From: PFJX01 sp964466195
Lineage (GTDB): Bacteria > Pseudomonadota > Gammaproteobacteria > Burkholderiales > Thiobacillaceae
DNA: 64,000 nucleotides
Direction: 5' to 3'
Assembly: GCA_964466195.1 (NCBI GenBank)
Contig: CAYXMQ010000002.1
Span: forward strand, 62,001-126,000
This document shows positions 1 through 7,233 of this stretch, piece after piece; position 1 is the first letter of the stretch; the number at the start of each line of letters is the position of its first letter. The position numbers and the translations under genes are program-made. Under the pieces are notes generated by a model, which did not search any database, had not been told where the DNA came from, and saw only the letters and a program-made list of their open reading frames with translations.

Positions 1-2
1 CG

Positions 3-632
3 TATGGCCCCGAACCGGCGGAATTTATGCAATTGGAAGTGGAAGAGATGCAGGAAGTGCTCGACCGCAGATTGTGGAATACCGCCGCACCGCCTTCCGA
101 TGCGCAGGAACTGAGCGACCCGATCAGGCCGCATCCGGTGCCGGCGCAAGCGGTCGGCGCACCGTATTACCGTTTTCGCCGCTTCAGCGACATCAGACAG
201 GTGATCGCTCGCCTGCCCGCCGCCATTGGCGAGCCCCACCCGCTGGTCCGATTCATGCAGGAATGGCGCGCCAGCCGCGCCGATCACAGCGCGCATTTCA
301 GCGCGCACTGGATCATCGCGCTGCGCGATTACCACGACCGCTACAACAACGTCATGCTCGGCGCCAGCCCGGTTTCCCGCCATGTCCGCGAACTCAAGTC
401 GTTTCATTGGAACGACGCATTGCGCGGCGTCGAAGCCGCGCGGCAGTTGCAGGCCTTCGACCGTGCCGCCGGCTTTTCCGGCGCCTGGTATTTCCACCTC
501 GTCACCAGCGGCCTGACGCCGCGCAACATCGCCTTCGCCGCGTTGCAGGATATCGAAGCCGGCTTCGGCTACCTGAGCGACATGGACGCGGCGCTGTTGT
601 TTGGCTGGCTGCGCAAACCGTACTCGCTGTGA
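3..632 (+). CDS. Hypothetical protein next to nifE, 5' end outside window
   Basis: The reading frame is already open at the window edge and runs to a stop at 632, so at least 209 residues of the C-terminal part are visible; a Met codon at 27 could be an internal start. I do not recognise the family. The protein looks soluble, rich in aromatic residues and His (for example FHWND and AWYFHLVTSG), with no signal peptide, transmembrane segment or cysteine cluster. It lies 154 bp upstream of nifE on the same strand, and that gap holds a NifA/sigma-54 control region. It is therefore probably the last gene of an upstream nif operon and may be nitrogen-fixation related by context only. Confidence 0.6.
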   Translation, partial: YGPEPAEFMQLEVEEMQEVLDRRLWNTAAPPSDAQELSDPIRPHPVPAQAVGAPYYRFRRFSDIRQVIARLPAAIGEPHPLVRFMQEWRASRADHSAHFSAHWIIALRDYHDRYNNVMLGASPVSRHVRELKSFHWNDALRGVEAARQLQAFDRAAGFSGAWYFHLVTSGLTPRNIAFAALQDIEAGFGYLSDMDAALLFGWLRKPYSL

Positions 633-681
633 AAACCGTCTGCGTGGCGCGGCGAACGCCGGGCGGATGCGACAGAAGGTC

Positions 682-697
682 TGTCCGCTTTGCTACA
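682..697 (+). promoter_or_regulatory. NifA upstream activator sequence
   Basis: The sequence TGTCCGCTTTGCTACA fits the NifA binding consensus TGT-N10-ACA exactly. It lies about 40 bp upstream of the -24 element of the sigma-54 promoter and about 75 bp before the expected transcription start, close to usual NifA site spacing. A single TGT-N10-ACA could arise by chance, but its position before a sigma-54 promoter of a nif gene makes it convincing. Confidence 0.75.
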
Positions 698-736
698 AGC
701 CGGATTGCACGCCGAATAGAAACAACGGTTTGTCGC

Positions 737-752
737 TGGCATGGCGCTTGCA
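737..752 (+). promoter_or_regulatory. Sigma-54 promoter of nifE
   Basis: TGGCATGGCGCTTGCA matches the -24/-12 consensus TGGCACG-N4-TTGCW at all positions but one (T for C at the sixth base). The invariant GG and GC are correctly spaced. Transcription would start near 763, leaving a leader of about 24 nt before the nifE start codon. Sigma-54 itself is encoded at 48618-50063. Confidence 0.85.
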
Positions 753-786
753 ACCCTTGCATCAACCCGACACTGGAAGCTGCGCC

Positions 787-2163
787 ATGAAGCCCTCGCA
801 AATCGCCGAATTGCTCAACGAACCGGCCTGCGCCCACAACGCCAAGTCGAAATCCGGCTGCGCCCGCCCCAAACCGGGAGCGACGGCGGGCGGTTGCGCC
901 TTCGACGGCGCCCAGATCGCCCTGCTGCCGATCGCCGACGTCGCCCATATCGTGCACGGACCGATCGCCTGCGCCGGCTCCTCCTGGGACAACCGCGGCA
1001 CGCGTTCAAGCGGGCCGGCGCTGTACAAGATCGGCATGACCACCGATCTGACCGAGCAGGACGTGATCATGGGGCGTGGCGAGAAGCGCTTGTTCCACGC
1101 GATCAAGCAGGCCATCGACAGCCATGCGCCCGCCGCCGTGTTCGTCTACAACACCTGCGTGCCGGCGCTGACCGGCGACGATGTCGCGGCGGTCTGCAAA
1201 TCCGCCGCCGAACGCTGGGCGACGCCGGTAGTGCCGGTGGATTGCGCCGGCTTCTACGGCACCAAAAATCTGGGCAACCGCATCGCCGGCGAGGCCATGT
1301 TCAAGCATGTCATCGGTACCCGCGAACCGGAACCGGTTCCGCTGGCGGCCGCGCGTCCCGGCATCACTGTGCACGATGTCAACCTGATCGGCGAATACAA
1401 CATCGCCGGCGAATTCTGGCATGTGCTGCCGTTGTTCGATGAACTCGGCCTGCGCGTGCTCGGCTCGCTTTCCGGCGATGCCCGCTTCCGCGAAGTGCAG
1501 ACCATGCACCGCGCCGAAGTCAGCATGGTGGTCTGCGCCAAGGCGCTGCTCAACGTCGCCCGCAAGCTGGAAAGCCAATACCAGGTGCCCTACTTCGAAG
1601 GCAGCTTCTACGGCGTCACCGATACCTCCGCCGCATTGCGCGACTTCGCCCGTGTGATCGGTGACGCGTCGCTCAGCGCGCGCACCGAGGCCTTGATCGC
1701 GCGCGAGGAGGCCCGGATCAACGCCGCCCTCGAACCCTGGCGTGAGCGGCTACGCGGCAAACGCGTGCTGCTCTACACCGGCGGCGTCAAATCCTGGTCC
1801 ATCGTCTCCGCCCTGCAAGACCTGGGCATGGACGTGGTCGCCACCGGCACCAACAAATCCACCGAGGAAGACAAGGCGCGCATCCGCGAGATCATGGGCG
1901 AGAACACCAAGATGATCACCGACGGCAGCCCCAAGGCTCTGCTCGGCGCGGTCCGGGAATACCGGGCCGACATCCTGATCGCCGGCGGCCGCAACATGTA
2001 CACGGCGCTGAAGGCCCGCCTCCCCTTCCTCGACATCAACCAGGAACGGGAGTTCGGCTACGAGGGCTATACCGGCATGCTGGAACTGGCGCGGCAACTG
2101 GCCCTGACCCTGCAAAGCCCGGTATGGGAAGCGGTGCGCAAACCGGCGCCGTGGCGAGAATAG
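787..2163 (+). CDS. nifE: Nitrogenase FeMo-cofactor scaffold protein NifE
   Basis: NifE pairs with NifN to form the cytoplasmic scaffold on which the NifB cofactor matures into FeMo-co. The 458-residue product has the expected length. It shows the conserved cysteine contexts of the family (GGCAFDGAQ, HGPIACAGSSWDNRG, FVYNTCVPALTGDD) and the C-terminal NifE signature around INQEREFGYEGYTGM. The start at 787 is preceded by a GGAAG-like ribosome site and lies just downstream of the sigma-54 promoter. nifE is normally followed by nifN, but here a hairpin region and unrelated genes follow, so it sits at the edge of the nif region or is a separate copy. An alternative-nitrogenase homologue (VnfE-like) cannot be excluded. 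Confidence 0.93.
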   Translation: MKPSQIAELLNEPACAHNAKSKSGCARPKPGATAGGCAFDGAQIALLPIADVAHIVHGPIACAGSSWDNRGTRSSGPALYKIGMTTDLTEQDVIMGRGEKRLFHAIKQAIDSHAPAAVFVYNTCVPALTGDDVAAVCKSAAERWATPVVPVDCAGFYGTKNLGNRIAGEAMFKHVIGTREPEPVPLAAARPGITVHDVNLIGEYNIAGEFWHVLPLFDELGLRVLGSLSGDARFREVQTMHRAEVSMVVCAKALLNVARKLESQYQVPYFEGSFYGVTDTSAALRDFARVIGDASLSARTEALIAREEARINAALEPWRERLRGKRVLLYTGGVKSWSIVSALQDLGMDVVATGTNKSTEEDKARIREIMGENTKMITDGSPKALLGAVREYRADILIAGGRNMYTALKARLPFLDINQEREFGYEGYTGMLELARQLALTLQSPVWEAVRKPAPWRE

Positions 2164-2242
2164 GCCCGCGCCAGCCGAAGAAAACCCGGCACACGACCGG
2201 GTTCATATGCAGTGGCATGCCTCGCCTTGATTCAAGCGGCCG

Positions 2243-2262
2243 CCGGCGGCAGACGCCGCCGG
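2243..2262. terminator. GC-rich hairpin between convergent genes
   Basis: An 8-bp perfect stem (CCGGCGGC / GCCGCCGG) with a 4-nt loop lies between convergent nifE and the histone-like gene. A second hairpin, AACCCGG-N7-CCGGGTT, is at 2183-2203. Neither is followed by a strong T-run, so they may terminate transcription weakly or only protect transcript ends. Confidence 0.4.
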
Positions 2263-2286
2263 AATCAACGCGGCCGCATCGATTGA

Positions 2287-2784
2287 TCAGGCTTTGCCGA
2301 CCAACTCATCGATTTCGGCTACCGCGTCAAACCAGTCTTGCGCCTCGTAACCCGGGGCGAAGCCGCGTTTCTCGGCGCGATGGTAAGCCGCGGTGGCGAT
2401 CCAGCGCTGCCGCTCTTCCGGCGACGGGGCGGCCGGTTTGTTGACCAGCTTGCCGACGGCGGCGGCTTTTTTCTTGCCCGCGCCTTCGGGCTTCGCCGTT
2501 GCCGCAGGGCTGATCGGCTTTTCTGCCGCGGGGCTGGCTTTCTTGCGCGGCGCCGCTGCTTTCTTGGGCGGGGTCAGATCCGCCGCGACGGCCGCCTTGG
2601 CCGCTTTCGCAGTCGACGCAGCCGGAGCGGCTTTGCTGCCTGCCGGCGCTTTGGCGGGGACCGCAGCGGCGGCCTTGGCAGGACTTTTCGCCTTCGGCGT
2701 AGCGGCGGCTTTTTTCGGCGCAACCGCTGCGGCATCGGCCACCGGTTTCTTGCGCTTGGTTGTTGCGGCTTTCTCTTCGGTCAT
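2287..2784 (-). CDS. Histone H1-like Ala/Lys/Pro-rich protein with DUF2934 C-terminus
   Basis: The 165-residue product has a long low-complexity Ala-Lys-Pro region (repeats of PKKAA and PAKAA type), like the AlgP/PhaF/H1-like DNA-binding tails of proteobacteria. A short C-terminal domain follows (about residues 125-160: ERQRWIATAAYHRAEKRG...), which resembles DUF2934. The start was set at 2784 because GGGGGAAA precedes this ATG; an in-frame upstream ATG at 2850 adds residues with no family support. It is probably a nucleoid or granule-associated basic protein, inferred from composition. It stands alone between nifE and the tRNA. Confidence 0.75.
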   Translation of the reverse strand: MTEEKAATTKRKKPVADAAAVAPKKAAATPKAKSPAKAAAAVPAKAPAGSKAAPAASTAKAAKAAVAADLTPPKKAAAPRKKASPAAEKPISPAATAKPEGAGKKKAAAVGKLVNKPAAPSPEERQRWIATAAYHRAEKRGFAPGYEAQDWFDAVAEIDELVGKA

Positions 2785-3001
2785 GACGTTTCCCCCTGCA
2801 TAAAAAGAAAATGATCGTTGGACATAGCAAGAATAACGGAAAAACGGCACTCAACCACGCCCTCTTCGCCGGGCGATGGCCGCTCCGCAAGTGGCACGAT
2901 CATACCCATTTTGCACGGCAGACATCATCCGAAATAGGGCTTTATCAGTTGAAAGACCTAGGAATTAACGCCCCAAAATCAGGCGATGCACAGGAATCAT
3001 C

Positions 3002-3029
3002 TTGCCAAACGGCGCGATTTACTTATAAT
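3002..3029 (+). promoter_or_regulatory. Sigma-70 promoter of the tRNA-Arg gene
   Basis: A perfect -10 TATAAT (3024-3029) lies 16 bp downstream of a -35 TTGCCA (3002-3007). Transcription would start near 3036, a few bases before the tRNA 5' end. Confidence 0.8.
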
Positions 3030-3043
3030 TCGCGCCTCTTTAA

Positions 3044-3120
3044 GCGCCCGTAGCTCAGTTGGATAGAGTACCTGGCTACGAACCAGGGGGTCGTGGGTTC
3101 GAATCCTGCCGGGCGCACCA
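3044..3120 (+). tRNA. tRNA-Arg (anticodon ACG)
   Basis: A 77-nt tRNA with the CCA end encoded. The acceptor stem is GCGCCCG/CGGGCGC, the D-arm contains AGCTCAGTTGGATAGAG, and the anticodon stem CCTGG/CCAGG holds ACG at 3078-3080. The T-arm has GGTTCGAATCC. ACG reads CGU and, after deamination to inosine, CGC and CGA. It stands alone, with its own promoter and a downstream hairpin. Confidence 0.97.
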
Positions 3121-3129
3121 GTAAGAACG

Positions 3130-3160
3130 ATGGCTTAGACAGAAATGTCTAGGCCATTTT
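3130..3160 (+). terminator. Rho-independent terminator after tRNA-Arg
   Basis: A 12-bp stem (ATGGCTTAGACA / TGTCTAGGCCAT, one G-T wobble) with a GAAA loop is followed by TTTT. It begins ten bases after the tRNA. Confidence 0.8.
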
Positions 3161-3196
3161 CATTTGCGCGGCGCATTTTCAGGCGGCCCGCAGCCG

Positions 3197-3565
3197 TCAG
3201 CCCCGACGCCGGCGGCGCACCCGGTACACCCAGGCGTACAGAGCGAGGTTGACCAGGATGACCAGCCCTGCCAGCACTTGCTGGATCGGCAAGGTCAGCG
3301 CGTCAGGGTAAAGAATCGGCAGCAAATAATGTTCGACGAACCCGCCGCTGTATCCGGCCTGCTCGGCCTGCATGCGCAACTGGTTTTCCAGCGGCGTCAG
3401 CGGACAGATGCCGCCGCTGAATTCGATATACACGCCCCAGAACACGGCGGGCAGATGCAGCCAGATCAGGCCGGGCCAGCGGATCAGCAAAGCGCCGCCG
3501 AGCATGACGAAGGCGACGAACAGCAGATGCACGACCACGAGCAGATCGGCTGCAATTGCGCTCAT
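3197..3565 (-). CDS. DUF2784 family membrane protein
   Basis: The 122-residue protein has about three hydrophobic helices: residues 4-28, 30-50 (containing WPGLIWLHLPAVFWG) and 92-114. It ends in a strongly basic tail (RVRRRRRG). The motifs HLLFVAFV and GGICPLTPLEN are typical of the DUF2784 family, which has no assigned function. It is probably the last gene of a minus-strand group after the methyltransferase-like gene, 76 bp downstream of it. Confidence 0.8.
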   Translation of the reverse strand: MSAIAADLLVVVHLLFVAFVMLGGALLIRWPGLIWLHLPAVFWGVYIEFSGGICPLTPLENQLRMQAEQAGYSGGFVEHYLLPILYPDALTLPIQQVLAGLVILVNLALYAWVYRVRRRRRG

Positions 3566-3641
3566 GGCATCCGCCCGTCGCCGCTATGCCCCGCACCCCG
3601 TCGAAAACCGCCGCACATGGCTTTGCTGGTCAGATGCAGGG

Positions 3642-4589
3642 CTACGCCGCTCGCCGGCGGAACAGGTAGACCGTGCCGCCCAGTTCGGGCGGCAGCACGC
3701 CGGAACGCAGCGAAGCATCCTCCTCCAGTTCGAATTCGGTCTGGCTGCGGTAATCCGCCCAGTTGCCGGTAGCGAAGCTGTGGCGACTGCCGATCACGAT
3801 GTACAGGTCGACGCCGGGCGTTGCGAAAACCTGACGCTCGAAGCCGTTGTTGGCCGGCGGCCAGGAACAGATCACCACCGCCGGCTTGAACCGTTTCAGC
3901 GCCTGGGCGGCATCCAGGCGCAACACCGCGTCCGGATAGTTCACCGCGCGCTGCCAACTGTAATCGTCGCTGGCGGTGATGTTCACCCCCGCGGCGGCAA
4001 GGAAACGGCTCAAGGTGCCGTCGCCGGCGGCGATCTCCAGGCAGTCGCGCGCGCCGATCAAAGCGGCGAGCGACTGGATCAGCGACTTCGAGTAGAAGCA
4101 GTAGATGCCCTTGGCCTCGACCAGCGGCATCAACAACGCCTTTTGCCAGACCAGCGGCCAGACCAGCCGGAACCAGAACGGCGACACCGCTTTGCGTTCG
4201 AGCTTGCTGGCGAACAGCAGATGCTGCGCGATGTAGCCGTTGAACCAGTTGAAGCGGATCTTGCCGCTCTTGCCGCCGGTGGCGGCGGACAGGACATAGC
4301 CCTTCAGCGCCAGGTGCGCCATGCGATGCCGAACTAGTCTGCCCAGCGCGACGGCGTCGTTCCGCTCCACGCGCCGCGGCTTCGACCAGCCGACGCCGGG
4401 CGGCTTGGCCAGGCCCGCCAGATAGGCTTGCAGTTGCGCCGGCTCGCCGGTCGCAAAGATCGCCGCGAGTTCCGCCGACACGGTTTCCCATTCAGTCGGA
4501 TAACGCGTCTTCAGCTCCGCCAGCGACGGGCCGCCGCGCAACCATTCGCGTTCGCCGAGCGCGTCTTGGGGAAGCTGGCTCTGGCTCAT
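3642..4589 (-). CDS. SAM-dependent methyltransferase-like protein
   Basis: The 315-residue protein contains a glycine-rich motif LEIAAGDGTLSRFL (about residues 184-197) that matches motif I of class I SAM-dependent methyltransferases. A later acidic turn (ASDDYSWQR) and strand (AVVICSWPP) fit the same fold. The N-terminal half is unassigned. The substrate is unknown. A GGAAG element precedes the start codon. It follows parC after 29 bp on the same strand and may be cotranscribed with the gyrase-like genes, but nothing else connects it to topoisomerase IV. Confidence 0.65.
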   Translation of the reverse strand: MSQSQLPQDALGEREWLRGGPSLAELKTRYPTEWETVSAELAAIFATGEPAQLQAYLAGLAKPPGVGWSKPRRVERNDAVALGRLVRHRMAHLALKGYVLSAATGGKSGKIRFNWFNGYIAQHLLFASKLERKAVSPFWFRLVWPLVWQKALLMPLVEAKGIYCFYSKSLIQSLAALIGARDCLEIAAGDGTLSRFLAAAGVNITASDDYSWQRAVNYPDAVLRLDAAQALKRFKPAVVICSWPPANNGFERQVFATPGVDLYIVIGSRHSFATGNWADYRSQTEFELEEDASLRSGVLPPELGGTVYLFRRRAA

Positions 4590-4618
4590 GTCGATACCGC
4601 TTCCCGTGGTCTGTCGGC

Positions 4619-7003
4619 TCAGCCCGCCGCCAGCCGGCTCACCACGCTGATCTTGTCCAGGTCATGCCCCTTCCTCGCCCGATGCAGCCGGTAGCGGTCC
4701 ATGCTTGCGCCGGACAAGGTCAGGCTGACCGGCTTGCCGGTGCGGGTGTGGCCTTCCAGCAGCAGGCGTTCGCCGTCGAACAGCGTGACGGCGACGAGAT
4801 GCTCATTTGCTTCCAGCTTGATGATCTGCACGCCCTTGCCGCCGCTCAAGGTTTTCATTTCCTGCAGCGGAAAAGCCAGCAGTTTGCCGTTGTCGGCCGC
4901 GGCGGCGACCCACAGGCTGGCGTCGGCCTCGGCCGCCACGGCGACCGGCGGCAGCGGCAGGCTGCCCGCATCCAGGCTCAAGAAGGCTTTACCGGCGCGC
5001 TGGCGCGAGAGCAGGTCGGAGACCTGGCAAACAAAGCCGTAACCGCTGTCGCTGGCGATCAGCAAACGGGTTTCCGGCGCGGCGGAGAGGGCGAACAGCA
5101 AGCGCGCGCCGCGCGCCAGATCAAGCAGGCTGGACATCGGCACGCCGTCGCCGCGCCCGCTCGGCAGTTCGGGTATACGGACGCTGTAGGTGCGGCCGGA
5201 CGAGTCGAGCAGCAGCAACGGCCAGACGGTGCGGGTTTCGATCACCGCCAGTGCGGCGTCGCCGGCCTTGTATTGCAGCGCCGCGAGGTCGAGGCCATGC
5301 CCGTTGCGGGCGCGCATCCAGCCGTTTTTCGAAACGATCACGGTCACCGGTTCGTCGACGACGGCGGCTTCGGCGACCGAAGCGGTCATCGCCACGGCGG
5401 TTTCGATCAACGTGCGGCGGTCGTCGCCATATTTCTTGGCGTCGGCGCGGATTTCGGCGACCACGATGCGCTTCAGTTCGACTTCATCACCCAGGATGCG
5501 CAGCAGGCCATCCCGTTCTTCCCGCAGTTCGCCGAGTTCCTTCTCGATCTTGATGCCTTCCAGCCGGGCCAGCTGGCGCAAACGGATTTCCAGAATGTCT
5601 TCGGCCTGAATCTCGGACAGGCCGAAAGCGGCGATCAGGTCGGCCTTCGGGTCGTCGGCTTCGCGGATGACTCGGATCACCTCGTCGATGTTGAGCAAGA
5701 CGGCCTGGCGGCCTTCCAGGATATGCATGCGGCGATTGACCGCATCGAGGCGGAACTGGCTGCGCCGGCGCACCGAAAGCAAACGGAAATCGACCCATTC
5801 CAGCAATAAGGCGCGCAGCCCCTTCTGGCCCGGGCGACCGTCGCGGCCGACCACGGTGAGATTCATCGGCGCCGTGGTTTCCAGGCTGGTCTGCGCCAGC
5901 AACATGCGCATGAAGGCTTGTGCGTCCTGATTGCGCGAGTGCGGCTCCAGCACGATGCGCACCGGCGCTTTCTCGTCGGACTCGTCGCGCACCGTCTCCA
6001 GCGCGGCCAGCATCGCAGTCTTCAGGGTTTTCTGTTCCTGGCTGAGTTCCTTCTTGCCGGTCTTGACCTGCGGATTGGTGATCGCTTCGATCTGGGTCAG
6101 CACCTGGGCGGTGGACACCCCCGGCGGCAGCTGGGAAACGACGATGCGCCACTGGCCGCGCGCCAACGGCTCGATCTCCCAGCGCGCCCGTACGCGCAGA
6201 CTGCCGCGGCCGCCTTCGTAGGCGGCGAGGATGTCGGCCGGTGCGGCGATGATCTGGCCGCCGCCGGGGAAATCCGGGCCGGGCACATAGGCCATCAGCT
6301 CTTGCGTACGGGTTTCCGGATGCTTCAGCAACTGGATCGCGGCTTCGGCGAGTTCGCGCAGATTGTGCGGCGGAATCTCGGTGGCCATGCCGACCGCGAT
6401 GCCGGAAGCGCCATTGGCCAGCAGCATCGGCAGACGCGCCGGCAGCAGCGCGGGCTCCTGGAAGGCGCCGTCGTAATTGGGTTTGAAGTCGACCGTGCCG
6501 GCGTCGATTTCAGCCAGCAGCAGTTCGGCGATCGGCGTCAGCCGACTTTCGGTGTAACGCATCGCCGCCGCGCCGTCGCCGTCGCGCGAGCCGAAATTGC
6601 CCTGGCCGTCGATCAGCGGATAGCGCAACGTGAAGCTCTGCGCCATGCGCACCATCGCGTCGTAGACCGACTGGTCGCCGTGCGGGTGCAGCTTGCCGAT
6701 GACGTCGCCGACCACGCGCGCGGATTTGACGTGCTTGGTGCTGGCGGAGAGGCCCATCTCGCGCATCGAGAACAGGATGCGGCGCTGCACCGGCTTCATA
6801 CCGTCTTCGACGTTGGGCAGCGCCCGCCCCTTCACCACGCTCATCGCGTAGGCCAGATAGCAGCGCTCGGCGTAGGCGGCGAGCGACAGGTAATCCTTCG
6901 GTTCTTCGCCGTCCGAGGAAGGCGGCGGGGGTTCCGCCGGCGGCTGGCCGGAGCTTGGCGTGTCGTTGAACAGGTCCGGCGTCAGCGTGTCTTCGGCATG
7001 CAT
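4619..7003 (-). CDS. parC: DNA topoisomerase IV subunit A
   Basis: ParC is the DNA-cleaving and religating subunit of topoisomerase IV, which decatenates daughter chromosomes with ParE. The 794-residue product carries the breakage-reunion domain with the catalytic tyrosine in AAAMRYTESRL, the upstream KSARVVGDVIGKLHPHGDQSVYDAMVRMAQ segment (shown here only by its ends, KSARVV and MVRMAQ) and a degenerate C-terminal beta-pinwheel. The start at 7003 was chosen because it overlaps the stop of the zinc-ribbon gene by one base (TAATG); the frame continues upstream only through that other gene. GyrA is the alternative, but the linked ParE-type partner favours ParC. Confidence 0.95.
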   Translation of the reverse strand: MHAEDTLTPDLFNDTPSSGQPPAEPPPPSSDGEEPKDYLSLAAYAERCYLAYAMSVVKGRALPNVEDGMKPVQRRILFSMREMGLSASTKHVKSARVVGDVIGKLHPHGDQSVYDAMVRMAQSFTLRYPLIDGQGNFGSRDGDGAAAMRYTESRLTPIAELLLAEIDAGTVDFKPNYDGAFQEPALLPARLPMLLANGASGIAVGMATEIPPHNLRELAEAAIQLLKHPETRTQELMAYVPGPDFPGGGQIIAAPADILAAYEGGRGSLRVRARWEIEPLARGQWRIVVSQLPPGVSTAQVLTQIEAITNPQVKTGKKELSQEQKTLKTAMLAALETVRDESDEKAPVRIVLEPHSRNQDAQAFMRMLLAQTSLETTAPMNLTVVGRDGRPGQKGLRALLLEWVDFRLLSVRRRSQFRLDAVNRRMHILEGRQAVLLNIDEVIRVIREADDPKADLIAAFGLSEIQAEDILEIRLRQLARLEGIKIEKELGELREERDGLLRILGDEVELKRIVVAEIRADAKKYGDDRRTLIETAVAMTASVAEAAVVDEPVTVIVSKNGWMRARNGHGLDLAALQYKAGDAALAVIETRTVWPLLLLDSSGRTYSVRIPELPSGRGDGVPMSSLLDLARGARLLFALSAAPETRLLIASDSGYGFVCQVSDLLSRQRAGKAFLSLDAGSLPLPPVAVAAEADASLWVAAAADNGKLLAFPLQEMKTLSGGKGVQIIKLEANEHLVAVTLFDGERLLLEGHTRTGKPVSLTLSGASMDRYRLHRARKGHDLDKISVVSRLAAG

Positions 7004-7233
7004 TACTGGCTTTTCTTGATCGACGCCAGATGCGCTTTCGATCGGGCATGACAGTCGGCGCATTTCCAGCGTTTGGTGCCGTTGGCGCAGCGCGCCATGA
7101 CGCCGCCCAATACCGGTTTGGTCCGGCTGCAACTGGAGCAGAAGCGGCGTTCATCGGCCGCCGCACGACTTTCCGGCGTATCCGGGCTGTCCGGCACAGT
7201 GCTTTCGGCCGGGTTTCTGGTTTCGTTGCTCAT
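7003..7233 (-). CDS. Small zinc-ribbon protein encoded between parE and parC
   Basis: The 76-residue product has an acidic, Pro/Ser-rich N-terminus and a compact Cys cluster: CSSC (about residues 32-35), a single Cys in ARCANG, and WKCADCH. A basic tail ends KAHLASIKKSQ. The CxxC...C...CxxCH pattern suggests a structural zinc site. The start at 7233 follows GGAGG at good spacing and overlaps the parE stop (ATGA). Its own stop overlaps the parC start (TAATG). Translation of all three is therefore coupled. I do not know the family; a role in topoisomerase IV assembly or regulation is inference from position. Confidence 0.8.
   Translation of the reverse strand: MSNETRNPAESTVPDSPDTPESRAAADERRFCSSCSRTKPVLGGVMARCANGTKRWKCADCHARSKAHLASIKKSQ

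Noticed and set aside
2892..2915. TGGCACG and TTGCA words that might form another sigma-54 promoter
   Set aside because: The two elements are 12 bp apart instead of 4, so the -24/-12 geometry is wrong.
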